From assembly GCA_045634325.1 (NCBI GenBank), contig JAZRAA010000034.1:75309-139308 (forward strand): a stretch of 64,000 nucleotides of DNA, written 5' to 3'. Below the pieces are notes generated by a model. The model had not been told where the DNA came from. It searched no databases and saw nothing but the letters and a program-made list of their open reading frames with translations. Shown here in pieces: positions 45,346-53,207 of the stretch (position 1 is its first letter; each line of letters starts with the position of its first letter). The DNA is from URNF01 sp045634325. Lineage in GTDB: Bacteria > Bacillota > Clostridia > Oscillospirales > Acutalibacteraceae. Position numbers and translations under genes: made by a program.

Positions 45346-46023
45346 ATGCGTGACGATATTACCAGTATTCCGATAAGCGAAGTTTTTGAACCGAAAGATG
45401 GTTGTCCCGTTTGCCGTCTCAATGATATGTTGCATGAACGGCTGGCAACCTATATCACCGGCGCCGCAATGATGGAACCGGATATTCGCCAGATGACCAA
45501 TCGTCTGGGGTTCTGTAACCGCCATTTTAAAAGTCTGTTGAAACAACAAAAACGTCTGCCGCTCGCCTTGATGGTGGAAAGCCATTTGGCAGAAGTTGAA
45601 AAAACCGCTTTTGCTAACGGACTTGGCAACAAACCTAAAAAAATGAAAGATGCGGGCAACCCCACTTGCTATATGTGCGAACACATTGACCGCAATATGC
45701 AACATTTTATTTCTAACATCTGTCATGTGTGGGAAAAGGAAGAAGATTTTCGTAAACTGTATGCGGAACAACCCTTCTTCTGCTTGCCTCACAGCCGTAT
45801 GCTCACTGCCACGGCGGCGCAGTTGCCACGCAAACATCAAGCGACATTCATCAAACAGACGGCTGAATGCACCCATCGTTATCTGCAAACGTTACAAGAA
45901 GACGTATCCCATTTTTGTAAGATGTTTGATTACCGCAATAACACCCCCGACAAAGATTGGGGGAATTCCAAAGACTCCATTGAGCGCACCATTCAGTTTT
46001 TAACAGGTGAATCAGCCGAATAA
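45346..46023 (+). CDS. DUF6062 family protein with duplicated CxxC...CxxH motifs
   Basis: The product is 225 residues and I assign it to DUF6062 from memory. Two halves each show a C-x2-C followed later by C-x2-H: CPVC...CNRH and CYMC...CLPH. This suggests two metal-binding knuckles from an internal duplication. There is no signal or membrane segment, so it is cytoplasmic. AAGGAG precedes GTG 45343 and ATG 45346; I chose the ATG. It is co-transcribed with ymdB and ends at a strong terminator. Function is unknown. Confidence 0.82.
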   Translation: MRDDITSIPISEVFEPKDGCPVCRLNDMLHERLATYITGAAMMEPDIRQMTNRLGFCNRHFKSLLKQQKRLPLALMVESHLAEVEKTAFANGLGNKPKKMKDAGNPTCYMCEHIDRNMQHFISNICHVWEKEEDFRKLYAEQPFFCLPHSRMLTATAAQLPRKHQATFIKQTAECTHRYLQTLQEDVSHFCKMFDYRNNTPDKDWGNSKDSIERTIQFLTGESAE

Positions 46024-46030
46024 GAATACA

Positions 46031-46060
46031 AAAAAAGCACCGCTTACGCGGTGCTTTTTT
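46031..46060. terminator. bidirectional terminator between the DUF6062 and S41 genes
   Basis: GCACCGC-TTAC-GCGGTGC with six A before and six T after. It serves convergent genes. Confidence 0.92.
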
Positions 46061-46068
46061 ATACGTTT

Positions 46069-47346
46069 TTATTCGGTTTCCTGTGTTGCAGTGGTGTTTG
46101 TGGTTTGAGCAGTGCCACCGGTAGTGGTGGTGACGGTTGTGCCGGTGATACCCAAAGCCGACCGCACGGCAGTCAATGCGGCTTGTAATTGGTCATCTTG
46201 TTCATCCGCAATAATGCCAATACGTTTCGCTTTATACGCACTCATCGGAACAACTTTCGTGGGGGTGATACCCACGCCTTCAATAGAGCCGCCACGAATG
46301 AGCGAAATCTCGCCCACTGTCAGCAACAACGCCGAGTTATCCTCTCGAAGCGGGATGAAATCCTGTATCTTGCCTTTGCCGACAGTCTTTTCACCGATGA
46401 CGGTACTGACGTTGAATTCTTGCAACACGCCCGCCATGATTTCGGCTTCACCCAAAGTGTCACTATTCACCAACGTCACAGACGGCAATGCGCTTTCACG
46501 ATTGCTGTGTGCCACCAAGTTGCTCACCGAGCCGTCCGCGGCAGTGTAGGTCGCATACGCACCGTGCGGCATCAGATGAGATAAAATGCCTTCAAGCGCC
46601 GTGCGAGAGCCGCCGCTGTTACAACCACGCAAATCAAAAACAAATGCGGTCGCGCCCTCTTCTTGCAAAGCGGAATACGCGGCGGTAAATTGGTTTTGCG
46701 TGTTATCATGAAAAGCGGTGATGCGAATATAACCGATAGTGTCACCTATCATGCGGTCGCTGACCGTTTCCAAGGAATACGCATAAGCGGTCATTTCAAA
46801 CGCCATGGTCTTATCCTCACGTTTGACCGACACAATCATTTTTTCGGCATTTGTATCCAGTAACGTTTGCAGTTGCGCCAAAGATTTGCCGCTCACCTGC
46901 TCGCCGTCAATGGACAACAGCACATCTCCCGCCTTGACACCCACTTTTTGAGCGGCGGAATCGACGTCCACTTTATCCACCAAAATATTGCCCGCCGTAT
47001 CGCCGGAAAGGGTGATGCCCACACCGGATGCCTGGCCTTTGCGTTCAGCAAGGGCAAGTTTGTACTGTTCGGTGGTGAAATATTGTGCATACGGGTCGTT
47101 GAGACCGTTGACATACCCCGCCGCCAAAGCAGATTTGAGTTGTACCTCGTCCAAAGCGGAGTAGTAGGTGCGCACTTTTGTATCAATGTCGGTGATATGA
47201 TGATACAACGCTTGCTTTTGAGTGACAGCGTTTACCTGTTGGTTGAAATGTCGCATGGCAATCATCATCGTAACCGAAATTGCCAAAGCGACCGCCAAAA
47301 CCACCACCGTAATCAGCGCACTCAAACTAAATGTTTTATTTTTCAT
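46069..47346 (-). CDS. S41-family (CtpB-like) protein lacking the catalytic serine
   Basis: This 425-residue membrane-anchored protein has an N-terminal helix (about 10-33), a PDZ domain (GITLSGDTAGNILVDKVDVD) and an S41 fold. At the catalytic site the usual S-A-S-E reads GEAE, so the nucleophile is Gly299 (codon GGT, 46450-46452). Lys324 and Gln328 remain with the expected spacing (GKGKIQ). It is therefore probably proteolytically inactive. A Thr-rich tail (TTTTGGTAQTTNTTATQETE) ends the chain. It is the last gene of ftsE-ftsX-M23-S41. The ATG at 47346 follows AAAGGG. Loss of activity could leave a scaffold or regulatory role. Confidence 0.85.
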   Translation of the reverse strand: MKNKTFSLSALITVVVLAVALAISVTMMIAMRHFNQQVNAVTQKQALYHHITDIDTKVRTYYSALDEVQLKSALAAGYVNGLNDPYAQYFTTEQYKLALAERKGQASGVGITLSGDTAGNILVDKVDVDSAAQKVGVKAGDVLLSIDGEQVSGKSLAQLQTLLDTNAEKMIVSVKREDKTMAFEMTAYAYSLETVSDRMIGDTIGYIRITAFHDNTQNQFTAAYSALQEEGATAFVFDLRGCNSGGSRTALEGILSHLMPHGAYATYTAADGSVSNLVAHSNRESALPSVTLVNSDTLGEAEIMAGVLQEFNVSTVIGEKTVGKGKIQDFIPLREDNSALLLTVGEISLIRGGSIEGVGITPTKVVPMSAYKAKRIGIIADEQDDQLQAALTAVRSALGITGTTVTTTTGGTAQTTNTTATQETE

Positions 47347-47360
47347 ACGCAAACCCTTTC

Positions 47361-48566
47361 CTACTTACCGTTAGCGGACACGAATCCGAGCAACGGATCG
47401 GTCGGCGTTCCGTTTACACGTACTTCGAAATGCAAATGTGCGCCGTAAGAGTTGCCGGTGTTACCGATTTTACCAAGCACGGTCTCTCCACCGGTTACCT
47501 TTTGGCCGACACGTGCCAGGTTTTTAGACATATGCGCATATAGCGTCACTATCTGTCTGCCTTTAGCATCCAAGCCGTGGTCCACGATACAATAATAACC
47601 GTAGCCGCCACCCCAAGAAGAAGAGGTGTTGGAGTAAATCACCGTGCCGTCTGCGGCGGCAACAATGGAATGTCCGTATGACGCGCCGTTTGAAATGTCA
47701 ATACCTTTGTGCAGTTTTCCCCAACGTGTTCCGAAAACGGATGTAATGCGACGAATGGTGGGAACCGGCCAATACATTGTGGTATATACACCGGTACTGT
47801 TAAGGCTCGCCAGCAATTTTTTGATGCTCGCTTCCGTCTCTTCAAGTTCTTTGTTGAGTGCGTCTACTTCTTGTTGGTCCTGCTGATACACAGCATTCGC
47901 CTGTTTATACAGCGTGTTGAGTTCCGCTCTTTTGCTGTCGGCACTCGCACGCAATTTTTCTACTTCGGCTTTCTTTTCGGATATCTGGACTTTTTCTGCC
48001 TCAATATCCACTTCCGCCTGCTTGATTTCCAGCAACTGTTGCTCCAAAGCATCAATGGCTGCTTGGTCGTTTTCCGCAACCACTTCCATCAACTTCTCTT
48101 TGATGAGATAGTCGGTGTAGTTGTCCATGTTCAACAGCATTTGCAAAGTGGAAAGATTGCCACGTTTAGCAATCGCACGCAATCGTTCGCCCAGCATGGT
48201 CTGTGTCTTTTGCTGTTCGGCGCGATTTTGCTCCAACTGCTGTTCCAGTTGCGCGATACTATCATTTTTCTCGGCAGTTTGCTTATCCAAATCTGCGATT
48301 TGGTCTTGTAACAAATCCACCTGCTTTTGCACGTTATTGATTTGATTCAAATATAAATCGCGTGTATTCTTGCTGTCTGCCAAATCATCTTTCGCATTGG
48401 CAATTTGCTTTTTCAAAGCTTCTTGTTCTTTTTCCAATGCCGCTATTTGTTCGTTGATGGATGCGGCAACAACCGATGTCGGTGACCACACACAAACAGC
48501 GGTAACCACCAATACAAAAGCAAGAAAAATCGAAAGAAAAGCGGTGAATCGCCCGTTTTTCATCAT
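47361..48566 (-). CDS. M23-family murein hydrolase activator / peptidase (EnvC-like)
   Basis: The 401-residue exported protein has a signal segment (about 8-32) and a long coiled coil (about 38-260, EQIAALEKEQEALKKQ and onward). The C-terminal LytM domain keeps its zinc ligands: HKGID, LYAHMS and HLHFE. Intact ligands suggest real endopeptidase activity, unlike degenerate EnvC. Its ATG overlaps the ftsX stop (ATGA). It should be controlled by the FtsEX complex through the coiled coil, as in known FtsEX-hydrolase systems. Confidence 0.92.
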   Translation of the reverse strand: MMKNGRFTAFLSIFLAFVLVVTAVCVWSPTSVVAASINEQIAALEKEQEALKKQIANAKDDLADSKNTRDLYLNQINNVQKQVDLLQDQIADLDKQTAEKNDSIAQLEQQLEQNRAEQQKTQTMLGERLRAIAKRGNLSTLQMLLNMDNYTDYLIKEKLMEVVAENDQAAIDALEQQLLEIKQAEVDIEAEKVQISEKKAEVEKLRASADSKRAELNTLYKQANAVYQQDQQEVDALNKELEETEASIKKLLASLNSTGVYTTMYWPVPTIRRITSVFGTRWGKLHKGIDISNGASYGHSIVAAADGTVIYSNTSSSWGGGYGYYCIVDHGLDAKGRQIVTLYAHMSKNLARVGQKVTGGETVLGKIGNTGNSYGAHLHFEVRVNGTPTDPLLGFVSANGK

Positions 48567-49465
48567 ATTTTCTCGCTCCCTTCCTTGTGCAGATACTTGC
48601 CGGTAGCAATCGCACTGCCCACCATACCGGCAAGGGTACCGATGACAATACAACCAATCAGCAACGTACTCCACACATGTGTAAACGACACCAGCGAGAA
48701 CAGCGATGCCGAAGACGGGAAGAATTTGAGCAACTTATCGTATAAAAGCCATATTACACCAAAGGCCAACAAGCCGGACAGCAAGCCCAGTGCCATGCCT
48801 TCCACGATGAACGGAATGCGAATAAAAGCACCCGTTGCGCCCACCGAGCGCATGATATAAATCTCCAAACGACGGTTGTATACCGTCAATTTGATGGTGT
48901 TGGCGATGATAAACAACGATACGACCAACAATAGCAGAACCACCCAGAAGCCCACTGTTAATGCAACTTTACGCACAGTGAGCAAGGTGTCTGCGATGTT
49001 GCTGTCATATGAAGTTTCATCCACCTTTTCGATGGCTTCTATCTGCGTGATGGTCTCTGAAAGCATCTCTAAATCATTGAGTGTTATCACGTACGCATCC
49101 GGCAACGGATTTTGTTCGCCCTGAAAACTTTCATACGTTTCATCGGGCAAAGAATCTCCGTATTTTGCCAACATATCCTCTTTGGATAAAAATTCCACGT
49201 CTTTGACGTTGTCTAAACCACGCAAACTGTCACCGATAGCGGCAACCTGTTCGTCGGTGCTATCGGTCTGGGCATAAGCAACCACCACGTTTTGTCCGTA
49301 TACCCACCGGAATGCGTGCTCCACGTTTTCCAGCACGAGATACGCAAAACCTGTGAGCAACAAACAAGCTACCAGCACCGCTACCGAAGCGATTGCCATA
49401 AAACGGTTTTGCCAGATACTGCGCAAGCCTTCACGGGTCAAATATCGCAAACTGGAAAGTTTCAC
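48563..49465 (-). CDS. ftsX: cell division ABC transporter permease FtsX
   Basis: This 300-residue protein has four membrane helices, with a large extracellular loop (about 50-170) between the first and second. The C-terminal FtsX domain is marked by NTIKLTVYNRRLEIYIMRSVGAT. It passes ATP-driven changes from FtsE to a peptidoglycan hydrolase outside the cell. The gene overlaps ftsE and the M23 gene by 4 bp each, so the three are tightly coupled. Confidence 0.95.
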   Translation of the reverse strand: MKLSSLRYLTREGLRSIWQNRFMAIASVAVLVACLLLTGFAYLVLENVEHAFRWVYGQNVVVAYAQTDSTDEQVAAIGDSLRGLDNVKDVEFLSKEDMLAKYGDSLPDETYESFQGEQNPLPDAYVITLNDLEMLSETITQIEAIEKVDETSYDSNIADTLLTVRKVALTVGFWVVLLLLVVSLFIIANTIKLTVYNRRLEIYIMRSVGATGAFIRIPFIVEGMALGLLSGLLAFGVIWLLYDKLLKFFPSSASLFSLVSFTHVWSTLLIGCIVIGTLAGMVGSAIATGKYLHKEGSEKI

Positions 49466-50184
49466 AGCAAATCACCTCCCAATCGGACAGGCTCACTAAC
49501 TTCTTGCACCATTTCTGCGGGGGAAGCGGTATCCGATACCACTTGGCCGTCTTTGATGGTGATAGTACGGTGCGGATATCTGTCGACCAGCGAAGTTTCA
49601 TGCGTTACCATCAAAACGGTGGTGCCGCAACGGTTGATATCGGTCAACAATTCCACAATATCCCGTGCACGCTCAGGGTCAACGTTGCCGGTCGGCTCGT
49701 CCGCGATGATCAAACGCGGGTTGTTGACCAATGCACGTGCAAGGCCTACACGCTGTTGCTCGCCACCCGAAAGTTCAGGCGGATAATTATGCGCTTTATC
49801 CTGCAAGCCAACGAGTTGTAATACATACGGTACACGTTTGCGAATGCGACGGCGGTTTGCGCCGGTCACCCGCATGGCAAAACCCACATTGTCAAACACC
49901 GTCATGGTGTTAATCAGGCGGAAATCCTGAAACACAATGCCCATCGTGCGACGCAAATACGGGACGTCCCGCCGTTTGAGTCGGGAAAATCGATAATTAT
50001 TAACAAGCACTTCACCCGCAGTGGGTTTTTCTTCGTGCATAATCAGCTTCAAAAAAGTACTTTTACCGGCGCCGGATTCACCGACAATATACACAAACTC
50101 GCCATCATCAATGTGTATATTCACATCTTTGAGCGCTTCGGTGCCGTTGCCGTATTTCTTATATACACCGCGAAACTCTATCAA
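49462..50184 (-). CDS. ftsE: cell division ABC transporter ATP-binding protein FtsE
   Basis: This 240-residue ATPase has Walker A GESGAGKST, signature LSGGEQQRVGLARAL, Walker B LIIADEPTGNVDP and the H-loop VTHE. The start is TTG at 50184, giving MIEFRGVYKKYGNG as in other FtsE proteins, with AAGGAGG about 7 nt upstream. An ATG further up (ATGAAAAAAGGAGG) contains that ribosome site and is unlikely. It is first in the ftsE-ftsX-M23-S41 operon. Confidence 0.95.
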   Translation of the reverse strand: MIEFRGVYKKYGNGTEALKDVNIHIDDGEFVYIVGESGAGKSTFLKLIMHEEKPTAGEVLVNNYRFSRLKRRDVPYLRRTMGIVFQDFRLINTMTVFDNVGFAMRVTGANRRRIRKRVPYVLQLVGLQDKAHNYPPELSGGEQQRVGLARALVNNPRLIIADEPTGNVDPERARDIVELLTDINRCGTTVLMVTHETSLVDRYPHRTITIKDGQVVSDTASPAEMVQEVSEPVRLGGDLL

Positions 50185-50265
50185 GCGATTTCCTCCTTTT
50201 TTCATTTTGCGACACAATTCGCCGCATCAGCCAAAACATTTTAAGACCGTTTCGGCTTAACTACC

Positions 50266-50294
50266 AGTATAACGGAATGTGGCACGGCACACAA
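50266..50294 (-). promoter_or_regulatory. candidate ftsE operon promoter
   Basis: Minus strand TTGTGT (50294-50289), 17-bp spacer, TATACT (50271-50266). The -35 box is weak. Confidence 0.55.
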
Positions 50295-50368
50295 CCCGAA
50301 AAAATTTCCATTGCCATGCCAAAAAAGCAGCACAAGGCAGGTCACCATCCGGTTCCCTGCCGCGGCAA

Positions 50369-51454
50369 TTAGTATTTGATGGGGTTCGCGGTGAGATATT
50401 TCTTCACCATCAACGCCACTTTAAATACGATGGCATCGTCAAACTTGCGCAGGTCAAGACCGGTCAAACGTTTGATCTTTTCCAGACGATACACCAAGGT
50501 GTTACGATGCAAGAACAGTTTGCGGGACGTTTCAGAAACGTTGAGATTGTTTTCAAAGAATTTTTGAATGGTAAACAACGTTTCCTGGTCAAGCGATTCA
50601 ATCGAACCACGTTTGAAAATTTCACGCAAGAACATGTCGCAAAGGGTGGTGGGCAACTGATAAATCAGTCGCGCAATACCGAGATTGTCATAGTTCATGA
50701 TGGTGCGCTCGGTGTCAAACACCTTGCCGACCTCCAACGCAATCTGCGCTTCTTTGAACGAAACGGCGAGTTCCTTGATGCCGGATACACAAGTGCCGAT
50801 ACCCACAGAAACTTGAGTGTAGAATTCGCTGCCCAACGTATCCACGATAGAGCACGCCAATTTCTCCAAATCACGACTTTCAATGCCGCTGCGAATTTCT
50901 TTAACCAAAGCGATGTCGGTTTCATTGATATTGATAACAAAATCTTTCACTTTGTCAGGGAACAGATTTTGCACCACGTCAAATGCAGATACATCCGAAT
51001 GCGAACCCACACGAATGAGCATAACCACCCGCTCGACATCGCTGTTGAAACGCAATTCACGGGCTTTGAGATAAATATCGCCCGACAAAATATTATCCAA
51101 AATGACATTTTTCACAAAATTGCCACGGTCATATTTTTCATCGTAATACTGCTTAATGTTCGCAAGAGAAATGGCAAGCAAAGCAACATAACGAAGTGCC
51201 TGCTCATCGTCACCTTCGACAAACAGCAAATATTCCGGACGAGGTTGCGAACCAAAAGGCTTATAGGTGTAGCCTTCTCGTTGGAACGCATCGGTTGCCG
51301 CAAACGCTTCGGCAGAAACAGCAGGTGCCTCCCCGCCGATGCGAGAAAGGTCGCTACACGCCACCACACTCAACGTTTCATCAATGACACCGACAACGCG
51401 GTCAATCGCGCCCTGCATCTGGTGAACGACCCCTTGGAACAGACGATTAGCCAT
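50369..51454 (-). CDS. PucR/CdaR-family transcriptional regulator
   Basis: The 361-residue cytoplasmic protein has an N-terminal sensory-like region and a central GGDEF-like domain of the CdaR type (about 110-280). The C-terminal helix-turn-helix is typical of PucR regulators (FFENNLNVSETSRKLFLHRNTLVYRL). AAGGAG precedes the ATG. It is transcribed alone. CdaR members often respond to sugar acids or metabolites, but its ligand and targets cannot be read here. Confidence 0.9.
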   Translation of the reverse strand: MANRLFQGVVHQMQGAIDRVVGVIDETLSVVACSDLSRIGGEAPAVSAEAFAATDAFQREGYTYKPFGSQPRPEYLLFVEGDDEQALRYVALLAISLANIKQYYDEKYDRGNFVKNVILDNILSGDIYLKARELRFNSDVERVVMLIRVGSHSDVSAFDVVQNLFPDKVKDFVININETDIALVKEIRSGIESRDLEKLACSIVDTLGSEFYTQVSVGIGTCVSGIKELAVSFKEAQIALEVGKVFDTERTIMNYDNLGIARLIYQLPTTLCDMFLREIFKRGSIESLDQETLFTIQKFFENNLNVSETSRKLFLHRNTLVYRLEKIKRLTGLDLRKFDDAIVFKVALMVKKYLTANPIKY

Positions 51455-51536
51455 AGTACTTCTCCTTTTAAATCAGGTTTTGTGACAAACCGGACATTTT
51501 GACTTTTTTACAGACAAATTGTTATCTTCTTTGGTA

Positions 51537-51565
51537 ATTATACACAATTTTTGCACGCTTGGCAA
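51537..51565 (-). promoter_or_regulatory. PucR-family regulator promoter
   Basis: Minus strand TTGCCA (51565-51560), 17-bp spacer, TATAAT (51542-51537). Confidence 0.78.
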
Positions 51566-51636
51566 GTGAAAATGTAAAATTACGTGATTTTTTCGGTGGG
51601 TTTTTTGTGATTTCTTACAATAGAACGGGTTGGGAC

Positions 51637-51665
51637 TTGCTTTTTCAAAACAGGCGTGGTAGAAT
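51637..51665 (+). promoter_or_regulatory. tyrS promoter
   Basis: TTGCTT (51637-51642), 17-bp spacer, TAGAAT (51660-51665), placing the start just before the T-box leader. Confidence 0.7.
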
Positions 51666-51671
51666 GTTGAC

Positions 51672-51925
51672 AATGCGTCGAAGGAAACGAGTACAAAGAA
51701 CTCGACTTTTTCAGAGAGCATCCGGTCGCTGCGAGGATGCAAAGTCGCCTTTGGAATACATTCCGGAGCTGCCGCCTGAACACCGAATTTTCGGAAAAGT
51801 AGGGTGTGACGGGTGCGCCCGATACCGCGCGTCATGAGGTGTGCATGCTTGTATGCGCACGAACAGAGGTGGTACCGCGTAAATTTTACGCCCTCTGTCC
51901 CACAAGGGACAGTAGGGCGTTTTTT
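51672..51925 (+). promoter_or_regulatory. tyrosine T-box riboswitch with terminator
   Basis: This leader senses uncharged tRNA-Tyr. The T-box core AGAGGTGGTACCGCG is at 51865-51879; its TGGT bulge pairs with the ACCA end of the tRNA. The specifier is UAC (51757-51759) within GGAATACATTCC. A long terminator stem (51888-51920) followed by T (51920-51925) competes with the antiterminator. Uncharged tRNA should allow tyrS transcription. Confidence 0.93.
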
Positions 51926-51944
51926 AATTGTGGAGGAGAAACAG

Positions 51945-53168
51945 ATGAATTTGTATGATGAGTTGGTTGCCCGCGGACTAATCGCGCAGGTGACAAACGA
52001 ACCCGAAATCAAAGAAATGATTAACAACGGCAAAGCAACCTTTTATATCGGCTTTGACCCCACTGCCGACTCGCTGCACGTAGGACATTTTATGGCATTG
52101 TGCTTGATGAAACGTCTGCAGATGGCAGGTAACAAGCCGATTGCACTGATTGGCGGCGGCACCGCTATGATTGGTGACCCGTCCGGCAGAACCGATATGC
52201 GCTCGATGATGACCAAAGAAACCATCGACCACAACTGCGCGTGCTTTAAAACGCAGATGGAACGGTTTATCGAATTTGGCGAAGGCAAAGCACAAATGGT
52301 GAACAACGCCGACTGGTTGCTCGATTTGAACTACGTGGACGTTCTGCGTGAGGTAGGCGCTTGTTTCTCGGTCAACAATATGTTGCGTGCCGAATGTTAC
52401 AAGCAACGTATGGAAAAAGGCCTTTCCTTCCTCGAATTCAACTATATGATTATGCAGTCGTATGACTTTTATCATCTGTATCAACATTACGGCTGTAATA
52501 TGCAGTTCGGCGGTAACGACCAATGGAGTAACATGCTGGGCGGCACCGAGCTTATTCGTCGCAAACTGGGCAAAGATGCGCACGCCATGACCATCACCCT
52601 CCTGCTCAATTCCGAGGGCAAAAAGATGGGCAAAACCGCCAAAGGCGCCGTGTGGCTCGACCCGAACAAAACCAGCCCCTTTGAATTTTATCAATACTGG
52701 CGCAACGTGGAGGATGCAGACGTTCTCAAATGCATCCGTATGCTGACCTTCTTGCCGCTGGAAAAAATCAACGAGATGGACGGTTGGAAAGACCAACAGC
52801 TCAATACCGCAAAAGAAATCCTCGCCTTTGAACTGACCACGCTGGTGCACGGCGAAGAGGAAGCACTCAAAGCGCAAGCCGCCGCCAAAGCGCTGTTTGC
52901 GGGCAATGGCGACGACGCCAACATGCCCACCACCGCCATCACCGCCGACCAACTGCAAGACGGAAAAATCGGCGTGCTGACCTTGATGGTCGCTTGCAAA
53001 CTCGCCGCCTCCAACGGTGAGGCGCGCCGTTTGATTCAACAAGGGGGCGTAACCCTCAACGATGAGAAAATCACCGACCCCAACCTTGCAGTTACCGCCG
53101 AGCAATTAGAGGCGGGACTCAAAATCCGCAAAGGTAAAAAAGTGTTCCACAAAGCGACACTAGCTTAA
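51945..53168 (+). CDS. tyrS: tyrosyl-tRNA synthetase
   Basis: It charges tRNA-Tyr. The 407-residue class I synthetase has HVGH (45-48, the HIGH motif), NNADWLLDLNYVDVL, GGNDQWSNM and KMGKTAKGAVW (the KMSKS equivalent). A C-terminal S4-type RNA-binding domain follows (GEARRLIQQGGVTLND). GGAGGAG precedes the ATG at 51945. Expression should follow the T-box leader directly upstream. Confidence 0.98.
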   Translation: MNLYDELVARGLIAQVTNEPEIKEMINNGKATFYIGFDPTADSLHVGHFMALCLMKRLQMAGNKPIALIGGGTAMIGDPSGRTDMRSMMTKETIDHNCACFKTQMERFIEFGEGKAQMVNNADWLLDLNYVDVLREVGACFSVNNMLRAECYKQRMEKGLSFLEFNYMIMQSYDFYHLYQHYGCNMQFGGNDQWSNMLGGTELIRRKLGKDAHAMTITLLLNSEGKKMGKTAKGAVWLDPNKTSPFEFYQYWRNVEDADVLKCIRMLTFLPLEKINEMDGWKDQQLNTAKEILAFELTTLVHGEEEALKAQAAAKALFAGNGDDANMPTTAITADQLQDGKIGVLTLMVACKLAASNGEARRLIQQGGVTLNDEKITDPNLAVTAEQLEAGLKIRKGKKVFHKATLA

Positions 53169-53174
53169 AAGATG

Positions 53175-53207
53175 AAACCACCCATGCAGTGCATGGGTGG
53201 TTTTTTT
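53175..53207 (+). terminator. tyrS terminator
   Basis: AAACCACCCATGCA and its complement form a long stem, followed by seven T. It overlaps the last base pairs of uvrC. Confidence 0.88.

Noticed and set aside
50321..50361. Terminator after the PucR-type gene
   Set aside because: GGCAGG/CCTGCC has a long loop and the T-run lies about 10 nt away from the stem, so it is not convincing.
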